The notes beneath the pieces are model-generated. The model did no database searches, was not told where the DNA came from, and was given only the letters and a program-made list of their open reading frames with translations. A program made the position numbers and the translations under genes. From Chryseobacterium culicis (lineage in GTDB: Bacteria > Bacteroidota > Bacteroidia > Flavobacteriales > Weeksellaceae), in assembly GCF_900108365.1 (NCBI RefSeq), contig NZ_FNWQ01000001.1:806001-870000 (forward strand): DNA of 64,000 nucleotides. The letters run 5' to 3'. Of the stretch, positions 33,498-40,740 are shown one piece after another (the stretch's first letter is position 1; every line of letters begins with the position of its first letter).

Positions 33498-34787
33498 ATG
33501 AAGTATCAAAGAAGTTCGGCTTTATTTGACGAAGCCTACAAATACATTCCGGGAGGTGTGAACTCACCGGTAAGAGCATTCAAATCTGTTGGAGGAGTGC
33601 CTGTTTTTATGAAATCGGCAAAAGGAGCTTACCTTACCGATGCAGATGACAATACTTATATTGATTATATCAACTCTTGGGGTCCGGCCATTTTGGGACA
33701 TACCCATCCTGAAGTGCTGGAAGAACTGAAAGTACAGGCAGAGAAGGGGTTCTCTTTCGGGGCACCTACAGAACTGGAAACAGAAATTGCAAAATTCATC
33801 ATTGAAAATGTTCCGAATATTGACCAGATCAGAATGGTTTCTTCAGGAACAGAAGCATGTATGAGTGCCATCAGACTGGCCAGAGGATATACAGGAAGAG
33901 ATAAGATCGTAAAATTTGAAGGCTGTTACCACGGTCATTCAGACTCGTTCCTGATTAAAGCGGGAAGTGGCGCCGCAACATTCGGAAACCCCAATTCTCC
34001 GGGAGTCACTGCAGGTACTGCTAAAGATACTTTATTAGCCCGATATAATGACTTTGAGCAGGTAGAAGATTTATTCCGTCACAATCAGGGAGAAATTGCA
34101 GCGGTAATTATAGAACCTGTTGCAGGAAATATGGGATGTATACTGCCTGAAAATGATTTCTTACAGAACCTGAGAAAAATCTGTGATGAAAACGGTGCGC
34201 TATTGATCTTTGATGAGGTAATGACCGGGTTCAGACTGGCATTCGGAGGGGCTCAGGAACTGTTTAATGTAAAAGCAGATCTGGTAACTTACGGAAAAGT
34301 AATCGGAGGCGGTCTTCCGGTAGGTGCTTTCGCAGGAAGAAATGAAATTATGGACCACCTTGCACCGAAAGGCGGTGTTTATCAGGCGGGAACATTAAGT
34401 GGAAATCCTTTGGCCATGAGAGCCGGATTAAAAACACTTCAGCTTATTAAAAATGATCCTGAATTTTTCAGCAGATTGGAAAAGACAACCGAAACATTAG
34501 ACTTTGAAATCGGAAAAATCCTGAATGAAAAAGGAATTGCCCATAAAATCAACAGAAAAGGTTCCATGATGTCTGTCTTCTTTCATATCAACAGAGTGTC
34601 CAACTTTGATGAAGCGCAGGAAGCGAATCATTCTTTGTTTAATAATTTCTTTCATCAGATGCTTCAGAATGGAGTGTATCTTCCGCCAAGCGGTTATGAA
34701 ACGTATTTCATCAGTGATGCGATCAAGGATAAAGAAATTGATATGACACTGGAAGCAGTAAGAAAATTTGAATATTCAAATAAATAG
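33498..34787 (+). CDS. hemL: Glutamate-1-semialdehyde 2,1-aminomutase
   Basis: 429 residues, full length. The start [18 protein letters not shown] is diagnostic of HemL, with [56 protein letters not shown] and the PLP lysine Lys267 in [18 protein letters not shown]. It converts glutamate-1-semialdehyde to 5-aminolevulinate, the second step of the C5 tetrapyrrole pathway. It forms a cytosolic homodimer and normally works with HemA, which is not in this window. A strong terminator follows. Confidence 0.95.
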   Translation: MKYQRSSALFDEAYKYIPGGVNSPVRAFKSVGGVPVFMKSAKGAYLTDADDNTYIDYINSWGPAILGHTHPEVLEELKVQAEKGFSFGAPTELETEIAKFIIENVPNIDQIRMVSSGTEACMSAIRLARGYTGRDKIVKFEGCYHGHSDSFLIKAGSGAATFGNPNSPGVTAGTAKDTLLARYNDFEQVEDLFRHNQGEIAAVIIEPVAGNMGCILPENDFLQNLRKICDENGALLIFDEVMTGFRLAFGGAQELFNVKADLVTYGKVIGGGLPVGAFAGRNEIMDHLAPKGGVYQAGTLSGNPLAMRAGLKTLQLIKNDPEFFSRLEKTTETLDFEIGKILNEKGIAHKINRKGSMMSVFFHINRVSNFDEAQEANHSLFNNFFHQMLQNGVYLPPSGYETYFISDAIKDKEIDMTLEAVRKFEYSNK

Positions 34788-34796
34788 AAATAAATG

Positions 34797-34823
34797 AAAC
34801 CGGATTTGAGATCCGGTTTTTTT
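34797..34823 (+). terminator. Terminator after hemL
   Basis: AAACCGGAT-TTGAG-ATCCGGTTTTTTT is a perfect 9-bp stem with a T-run, starting 10 bp after the hemL stop. Confidence 0.9.
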
Positions 34824-35107
34824 ATGCAAAAGAAATTTGTTTTGAAGGGTTTGGGTAGAAAAAAGTTCAACGCAATGTTTGTCACTCTGCAGGAGTCTCA
34901 ACAGCGTAAAAACGACATAATCTGGATTCCTACAGAACGACAAGCGTTGTGGATATGTTTTTATCATAGTATAGAGAAGATGAAAAAATATTAATAAGAC
35001 GCTCCAAAAAGGAATCAACGCAAAGCATAAATCATACAGATTTTGTAATAAACGATACACTTCACTGAGAGCGCTTCTTTTTAATTTTGTATTAAAATAG
35101 ATTGGAA
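34824..35107. other. Gap with an imperfect hairpin repeat
   Basis: No credible gene. GTCACTCTGCAGGAGTCT at 34881-34898 and GGATTCCTACAGAACGAC at 34924-34941 are inverted copies that pair over 18 bp with G-T wobbles, a REP-like dispersed element by appearance. A 66-codon frame at 34794-34994 starts inside the hemL terminator and is not supported. Confidence 0.6.
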
Positions 35108-36442
35108 ATGAAGACCTCAGACAATACCATCTCCCGCAAAGACTTTATCCGGAACTCGGCTATGGCAGTTGCGGGGCTCAGCTTAATTCCAAATATCATG
35201 ACAGCATCACCTTTCTTCCATGAAAATCATGTTCCGGCAAAAGGAAAAATGAGCTTAAAAAATGTCCGTCTGGAAACAGGTTTTAACTATGAGGATGGGG
35301 AAGTGGCTTCTACCAAAACAGATCTGTTCTATGTGGAAGTAGAAAACGGAAAAATCACAAAGATCACCCCAAACAAGCCTGGTGCTGCAGCAGTGGATGC
35401 AAAAGGACTGCTGATGCTTCCCGCATTTAAGGATATGCACATTCATCTTGATAAAACTTTTTACGGAGATCAGTGGCAGGCGGTGCGAAAAAGAACGGGA
35501 GGAGTAAAGGGAATGATCGAGCTGGAGCAGAAAATGCTTCCCGAAATGCTGAAGAACTCAACCTTTAAAGCAGAAAAACTGATTGAACTGTTGCAGTCCA
35601 AAGGAACCTCCTACGCGAGAAGCCATGTGAATATTGAGCCTACTTCAAAACTTCAGTCATTAAAGAATCTGCAGAAAGCATTAGACAATAAAAAGAAAAG
35701 CTTTGGAGCTGAGCTGGTGGCCTTTCCGCAACATGGCGTGTTCTATACGGATTCCGCACCTTATCTCAGGGAAGCGGCCAAGATGGATATTGATTTTATC
35801 GGAGGAGTAGACCCCTTTAACATAGATGGAGCTATCGAAAAAGTAGTAGATTTTACAGTACAGCTTGCTTTGGATCATAAAAAAGGAATTGATATCCACC
35901 TTCATGAAACTGGAGACTCCGGATTAAAAACGGTTGAATATCTGATTAAAAAGGTAAACGAAAATCCTTCTCTGAAAGGGAAAACTTATTTAAGCCACTG
36001 TTTTGTCCTGGGAAAATTAGAAACCGCAAAACAGGAAGAAATCGCTGAAAAATTAGGAGAAGCAAAGATCGGAATTGTTTCCACCATCCCGTTCGGAAGA
36101 TTGATTATGCCTATACCGGCGCTTTACAAACATAATGTAACCGTCCTTACCGGAAATGACAGTATTGTAGATCACTGGAATACTTTCGGAACGGGAAGCG
36201 TGCTTCAGAAAGCTAACTTAATGGCTCAACTGTATGGATATTCAACAGAATTTTTACTGTCAAGAAGCTTAAAACTGGCTACGGGAAATATGCTGCCTTT
36301 AGATGATCAGGGAACCCAGCAATGGCCCAAATCCGGTGACAAGGCAGATTTTGTGCTGATTGATGCAAGCTGCTCTGCAGAGGCGGTTTCCAGAATTTCT
36401 GATGTAAAGTCCCTTGTACATGAGGGAAACATTGTCTTTTAA
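35108..36442 (+). CDS. Exported amidohydrolase (cytosine-deaminase-like), paralog 1
   Basis: 444 residues from ATG 35108. The N-terminus SRKDFIRNSAMAVAGLSLIP resembles a Tat-like or lipoprotein-type signal (R residues, then a hydrophobic run), so the enzyme is probably exported. From residue 48 the sequence matches the second copy at 37575: MSLKNVRLETGF. The amidohydrolase metal site is DMHIHLDKT (His111, His113), with DIHLHETGDSG, TYLSHCFVLG and TGNDSIVDHWNTFG downstream, the CodA-type order. The substrate is unknown; a heterocyclic or amine-bearing compound is likely. No TTG start at 35102 is needed. Confidence 0.82.
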   Translation: MKTSDNTISRKDFIRNSAMAVAGLSLIPNIMTASPFFHENHVPAKGKMSLKNVRLETGFNYEDGEVASTKTDLFYVEVENGKITKITPNKPGAAAVDAKGLLMLPAFKDMHIHLDKTFYGDQWQAVRKRTGGVKGMIELEQKMLPEMLKNSTFKAEKLIELLQSKGTSYARSHVNIEPTSKLQSLKNLQKALDNKKKSFGAELVAFPQHGVFYTDSAPYLREAAKMDIDFIGGVDPFNIDGAIEKVVDFTVQLALDHKKGIDIHLHETGDSGLKTVEYLIKKVNENPSLKGKTYLSHCFVLGKLETAKQEEIAEKLGEAKIGIVSTIPFGRLIMPIPALYKHNVTVLTGNDSIVDHWNTFGTGSVLQKANLMAQLYGYSTEFLLSRSLKLATGNMLPLDDQGTQQWPKSGDKADFVLIDASCSAEAVSRISDVKSLVHEGNIVF

Positions 36443-36496
36443 CTCAGAATCAGAATTGATTAAATAAATTAATATATAATCTAGTTGTGTTTTTCG

Positions 36497-36600
36497 ACCA
36501 CAAAGGGTAGGGAAGTTTTATGAAGAGTCGCGGAAATGAAGCCGGCAACCGAAGATAGCGCGATGAGATAAAGCTTTTGTTCCTTTTGTGGTTGTTTTTT
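36497..36600 (+). ncRNA. Structured leader or small RNA upstream of the AraC gene
   Basis: Four nested helices can be drawn by eye. Outer: ACCACAAA (36497-36504) with TTTGTGGT (36585-36592). Second: AAGTTTTAT (36513-36521) with ATAAAGCTT (36568-36576). Third: TCGCG (36528-36532) with CGCGA (36559-36563). Apical: CGG (36543-36545) with CCG (36549-36551) around CAA. A run of six T follows at 36595-36600. The conserved-looking apical text contains GAAGCCGGCAACC. It could be a riboswitch, an attenuator or a terminator of the upstream gene. Not matched to a named family. Confidence 0.55.
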
Positions 36601-36649
36601 AGTTTATTCTCTCATAAATTTTAGTAATTTTAGGAGAAAATAAGGCAGC

Positions 36650-37495
36650 GTGGCTTACCATACAGATCATTTTCCTATTTTGGGAATTCAGGAATTTAGC
36701 GAAAATCAGCTGAAAGGCTGTAATTTGCTGTTCAATGATCTCTCAGGCGCACGTTCTATAGATGATCCTCATAAGCACGATTTTTTTATCATCAATCTTT
36801 TTGAGAGAGGATCCGGATCCCATACCATAGATTTTACAGAATATCAGGTACAGGACTACCAGATTCACCTTGTTTTTCCGGATCAGGTACATCAATGGGT
36901 GATCGAAAAAGAAACCATCGGATATCAGCTGATGATCAGCAGAGAGTGGTTTGAAAGTTTTCTGCCATCATTAAGGTTTTCTGCATCGTATTACCAAAAT
37001 CATCCGGTGATCCAACTTTCCAAAGACGTTTTTGAAACTTTCCTGTATGAATTCCGGGAAATTGAAAAAGAACTGTCCCATCAAAAAGTATTCTGGGAAC
37101 TGATTCAGAAAAGAAGCGAAATGATCGGTTTGCTGGTAAGTAAATCTGTGGAAGGTGCTTTCAAAGACTTTGAAGTGTATAACTCCAATCCTATCATTTC
37201 AAAATTCCTGCATCTTATTGATGAACATTTTAAGACAGAAAGATCCGTCTCTTTCTATGCTGATAAACTGAATATTTCGGCCAATTATCTCAATATTGTC
37301 TGCAAAAAAAATCTCAATGCTTCGGCGTCGTCACTTATTCAGGACCGTATTTTACTGGAAGCAAAAAGACTTTTAAAAGTTTCCGAAATGTCCGTGAAAG
37401 ATATTGTATATGATCTCGGGTTCTATGATCATGCCAGCTTTTCCAAATTCTTCAAAATTCAGACGGGTATGACGCCTTCCCAGTTTAAAGAATAA
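36650..37495 (+). CDS. AraC-family transcriptional regulator
   Basis: 281 residues starting with GTG 36650; an in-frame TAA three codons upstream leaves no earlier start, and the next ATG is far inside the domain. The N-terminal half is a cupin-type sensor (HDFFIINLFERGSGSHTIDFTEYQVQDYQIHLVFPDQVHQW). The C-terminal 100 residues hold the double helix-turn-helix: FYADKLNISANYLNIVCKKNLNASASSLIQDRIL, then VKDIVYDLGFYDHASFSKFFKIQTGMTPSQFK. It lies between two amidohydrolase paralogs and behind the structured leader, so it probably controls one or both in response to their substrate. Confidence 0.88.
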   Translation: MAYHTDHFPILGIQEFSENQLKGCNLLFNDLSGARSIDDPHKHDFFIINLFERGSGSHTIDFTEYQVQDYQIHLVFPDQVHQWVIEKETIGYQLMISREWFESFLPSLRFSASYYQNHPVIQLSKDVFETFLYEFREIEKELSHQKVFWELIQKRSEMIGLLVSKSVEGAFKDFEVYNSNPIISKFLHLIDEHFKTERSVSFYADKLNISANYLNIVCKKNLNASASSLIQDRILLEAKRLLKVSEMSVKDIVYDLGFYDHASFSKFFKIQTGMTPSQFKE

Positions 37496-37574
37496 TCTGT
37501 ACAAAACAAGACATGATTGATACACCGGTTTTCCCTTCAGACCGGGCTACTTTTGTACTGTTAAATCGTACATC

Positions 37575-38813
37575 ATGCAATTTCCCTATCAATTAACTGC
37601 AAAAGGAACCTATTCCCTTAAAAATGTCCGTCTGGAAACAGGCTTTGAATACGAAAATGGAGAAGTTACCGGAACTAAAACTGATCTTTTCAGCATTGAA
37701 ATTGAAGACGGAAAAATAAAAGCTGTCAGACCCAATATTCCTGCTTCCAATGCAATAGATGCTAAAGGATATCTGATGCTTCCGGCTTTCAGGGATATGC
37801 ATATCCATCTGGATAAAACATTATATGGACTCCCATGGCAGGCTCTTTCTCCGAAAAGGAAAACCGTAAAGGATATGATTGCTTATGAACAGGAAATTAT
37901 TCCCGAACTGCTGAAAACCTCAGTAAGCAGGGCAGAACAGCTGATCAGCCTGCTGCAGCACTACGGAACTCATTTTGCGAGAACTCATTTTAATATTGAT
38001 CCTACTTCGGGACTGAAGTCTCTGGAGCATCTTGAACAGGCTCTTGAACATAAGAAAGATTCCTTCAAAGCTGAACTTGTAGCCTTTCCGCAGCATGGCG
38101 TTTATTATACAGAATCTGCTCCTTTGATGAAAGAAGCCGCTCAGTTGAAAAGTGTTGGATTCATCGGTGGACTGGATCCGCTAAGCATTGACGGCAGTAT
38201 TGAAAAAGTGATGGATTTTACAGTTCAGCTGGCTTTGGATCACAATAAAGGAATTGATATTCACCTGCATGAAGCCGGAGAATCCGGGATGAAGACCATC
38301 AATTATCTTATTGACAGGGCAATTGAAAATCCGGCACTGCAGGGAAAAACATTTGTGAGTCATGCATTTGCTTTAGCCCATCTTTCACCTAAAGAAACAG
38401 AGCAGATTGCAGAAAGACTGGCCGCAGGAAATGTAGGAATAGCTTCTTCCGTGCCTTTTAAAGGAAAGATAATGCCTATTCCAACCCTGAAAAAATATGG
38501 GGTGAATGTAGTAATCGGAAATGATAATGTGCAGGATTACTGGAGTACGTTCGGATCCGGAAATATGCTGCAGAAAGCTAATCTGATCGCAGAGCTGTAT
38601 GGCTATGCCACAGAATACGCATTGTCCAGAACCTTACAGTTTGCCACGCAAAGTATTCTTCCTCTGGATGAAAAAGGAAAGCAGCAATGGCCAAAAGCGG
38701 GTGATGAAGCCGCCATTGTTCTTACAGATGCTTCATGTTCTGCTGAAGCCGTTTCCAGAATTTCAGAAATAAAAGCCCTGATGAATGACGGGAACTTATT
38801 CTGGCGAAATTAA
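37575..38813 (+). CDS. Cytosolic amidohydrolase (cytosine-deaminase-like), paralog 2
   Basis: 412 residues from ATG 37575, no signal peptide. It aligns along its whole length with the exported copy at 35108: LKNVRLETGFEYENGEV, LMLPAFRDMHIHLDKTLYG with the HxH site, ELVAFPQHGVYYTESAP, DIHLHEAGESG, GNDNVQDYWSTFG and SCSAEAVSRISE. The copies are clearly recent duplicates that differ in the presence of the 47-residue leader. It starts 79 bp after the AraC gene. The substrate is unknown; the HxH, single Glu and Asp positions are as in the CodA group. Confidence 0.85.
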   Translation: MQFPYQLTAKGTYSLKNVRLETGFEYENGEVTGTKTDLFSIEIEDGKIKAVRPNIPASNAIDAKGYLMLPAFRDMHIHLDKTLYGLPWQALSPKRKTVKDMIAYEQEIIPELLKTSVSRAEQLISLLQHYGTHFARTHFNIDPTSGLKSLEHLEQALEHKKDSFKAELVAFPQHGVYYTESAPLMKEAAQLKSVGFIGGLDPLSIDGSIEKVMDFTVQLALDHNKGIDIHLHEAGESGMKTINYLIDRAIENPALQGKTFVSHAFALAHLSPKETEQIAERLAAGNVGIASSVPFKGKIMPIPTLKKYGVNVVIGNDNVQDYWSTFGSGNMLQKANLIAELYGYATEYALSRTLQFATQSILPLDEKGKQQWPKAGDEAAIVLTDASCSAEAVSRISEIKALMNDGNLFWRN

Positions 38814-38998
38814 TCTGAAGTATATATTTTTTATACACTTGTTTTTTGTAACTGCCATCGGAAGGTTTTCTGGTGGCTTTTTTAAATTATAAATGATGAA
38901 TGATGAGGTTTCGGGTGGGGGATTCGAGGTTTTGAGATTCGTGATTTGAGAATTTGTGATGCTGTAATATCAATTTTATGATTTCTTATATTCAATAA

Positions 38999-39072
38999 TA
39001 ACGGGCTATTATCCTGAGCATAGTCGAAGGGAGCCCGTTTAAACCTAATAAAAAACTCCTCCGGCTTTAGCC
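38999..39072. repeat. REP-like half-unit with inserted hairpin segment
   Basis: AACGGGCT (39000-39007) and AGCCCGTT (39032-39039) are the two halves of the array's 18-bp palindrome, here separated by a 24-bp insert containing CCTGAGCATAGTCGAAGGG. The same insert, inverted, is in the first array unit at 2338-2380. An upstream ATTCAATA and a downstream GGCTTTAGCC copy complete the half-unit. Confidence 0.75.
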
Positions 39073-39219
39073 AAAATCTATTAATCTGTGATAATCTGCG
39101 AAAATCTGTGGTCGAACAAAAGAAATAACGGTTCAAACTACAGTTTTTAATTTTCACAATGTGAACACCACTTAACATTAACTTCGGGAGATAACTGCCA
39201 TATTCAATGATTACCATTA

Positions 39220-39250
39220 AAAAAAGCCCCCGGAAAATAGTTCCGAAGGC
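39220..39250 (-). terminator. Terminator of the beta-helix lipoprotein gene
   Basis: On the minus strand GCCTTCGGAA and TTTTCCGGGGGC pair over about 10 bp with two T-G pairs, followed by a T-run, 36 bp after the stop at 39286. Confidence 0.7.
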
Positions 39251-39285
39251 CTCTATTGAAATTAAATCTAAGTACTTATATACTG

Positions 39286-40695
39286 TTATAAGTTAAAGTT
39301 GGTCCATCCTGCATACCAGGTATCGTTAGCATCTTTTACAGCACCTCTGTACGTTACCTGTGTAAACCAGCTTGCTAGTTTAGGATTGGTAAATGCTCCT
39401 CCGGTTAATAACGGAGAACCGGTAGTAGGTGTAAAGTTTGGTGTAGTTCCTGCAGGAGCCCATGCACCGGCAAGTTTTACATCCGCAGTAGAAGCAAGGA
39501 TGGTGTTTCCTTTAGCATTAAACCATGTTGTAAGATCGTTTAATGTATAGGTTGTAGGAGTAGAAGTAGAAGGTCCGAATTTTAAAGGCGTTGTATTTCC
39601 TGCTAAAATGTTGTTTTCAAAGAATAATTTGTTACCTACAATATTGTTATCCGTTGGAGCACCTTTCGTAGCATCAATGAATAAACCTACAGGGAATCCT
39701 GTGAATACAGAATTGAATACAGAGATAGAAGAGTTTCTTCTGATCTGTAAAGCATTCTGGAATAATGCATTGATAGATCCCGGAGCCGCAGAGTTGATTG
39801 GCCCGATGATCGTCATGTTAGAGAATGTAGCGGATGTCTGAGGAGTCAGTGTAGAACCGTTAGCATCATTGTCAGATTCAAAAGCATTAGAACCAGAAAC
39901 GTCAGCCACCTGAGCATCTCTTACTGCGATACCAAACTGCACATTTCCTGAGAAACCGTTATCAGTATCGAAGTCATCATCAAGACCCTTGTAAGAGATA
40001 AGGTGAGAACAGTTTACTGTTCCTCCGAACCATTCAAAGCTGTCATCATTCGCATAAGCCACTTCTACGTAATCTACTTTGGTTCCGTTACCTACCCCCC
40101 CGAACGTAAGTCCGTTGATCTCTTTATCCGGTAAGAAGGCATATCCTGCATATTCTATTCTTACATATTTTAATACACCGCTGTTATCAGCAGCATTATT
40201 TCCACCATAAAGTCCAAGACCTTCAGAGTTATTGATTCCTCCTTCAATCTCTCCAACTCCGTTGGCACCTCCGAAAGAAGCATTGGTAGGAGCATTTCCT
40301 AAAATTACTACTCCTGCCCAGTCACCTCTCTTAGGACTTGGTTTTTCAGAAGTGAAGATAATAGGGTTGGCAGCAGTTCCCTCTGCCATGATTTTGCTTC
40401 CTCTTGTAATGATTAAAGCTCCGTTTTTATCAGCCTCACCTACAATTTTTGTACCTGGCTCGATCGTTAAAGTAGCGCCGTTGGTTACATATACTAGTCC
40501 TCTTAGCTTATAAATTTTGTTAGCTTTAAGCGTCATGCTGGAAGTGATCTTTCCTGAAAGAATAAGGTTTTCAGTATCTCCGTTTCCGTTACCTCCATTT
40601 TGAATAATGGTAGGTCCATCTTCTTCTATATTTCTACATGCGGTAGTTGATACTAGAGCGCCAAGCATTAAAGAATATAAAACGAACTTTTTCAT
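39286..40695 (-). CDS. Beta-helix lipoprotein paired with a TonB receptor
   Basis: 469 residues. Signal LYSLMLGALVSTTAC with a likely lipidated Cys20. The body is an irregular right-handed parallel beta-helix: KITSSMTLKANKIYKLRGLVYVTNGATLTIEPGTKIVGEAD, GDWAGVVILGNAP, YVRIEYAGYAF, VDYVEVAYANDDSFEWFGGTVN and AFESDNDANGS. Such lipoproteins are found directly downstream of TonB receptors in Flavobacteria and are thought to be outer-membrane partners that help capture a ligand. It follows the receptor by 45 bp on the same strand. The ligand is unknown. Confidence 0.78.
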   Translation of the reverse strand: MKKFVLYSLMLGALVSTTACRNIEEDGPTIIQNGGNGNGDTENLILSGKITSSMTLKANKIYKLRGLVYVTNGATLTIEPGTKIVGEADKNGALIITRGSKIMAEGTAANPIIFTSEKPSPKRGDWAGVVILGNAPTNASFGGANGVGEIEGGINNSEGLGLYGGNNAADNSGVLKYVRIEYAGYAFLPDKEINGLTFGGVGNGTKVDYVEVAYANDDSFEWFGGTVNCSHLISYKGLDDDFDTDNGFSGNVQFGIAVRDAQVADVSGSNAFESDNDANGSTLTPQTSATFSNMTIIGPINSAAPGSINALFQNALQIRRNSSISVFNSVFTGFPVGLFIDATKGAPTDNNIVGNKLFFENNILAGNTTPLKFGPSTSTPTTYTLNDLTTWFNAKGNTILASTADVKLAGAWAPAGTTPNFTPTTGSPLLTGGAFTNPKLASWFTQVTYRGAVKDANDTWYAGWTNFNL

Positions 40696-40740
40696 GTTAT
40701 AAAGAATTAAATTATTTATTAGATTATTTTATTGAGTGAA

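Larger units (their letters stand above)
38814..39285. other. 472-bp gap with terminators and REP-like pieces
   Basis: No credible gene. It holds a weak terminator at 38854-38884 (GCCATC / GGTGGC and T-run), a palindrome AACGGGCT...AGCCCGTT (39000-39007 and 39032-39039) enclosing CCTGAGCATAGTCGAAGGG, a CGGCTTTAGCC remnant near 39062-39072 and the terminator at 39220-39250. The minus-strand frame at 38882-39217 runs through these repeats and is rejected. Confidence 0.75.

Noticed and set aside
34794..34994. Plus-strand gene of 66 codons after hemL
   Set aside because: It starts inside the hemL terminator and includes one arm of a dispersed hairpin repeat.
36513..36576. SAM-I (S-box) riboswitch
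   Set aside because: Only part of the text (AAGAG, ATGAAGCC, GGCAACC) resembles the S-box. The GGAGGGA...GGCCC core and the P4 region are missing, and no methionine gene follows.
38882..39217. Minus-strand protein gene of 111 codons
   Set aside because: The frame runs through REP-like palindromes and a terminator region, has no family pattern and no plausible start context.
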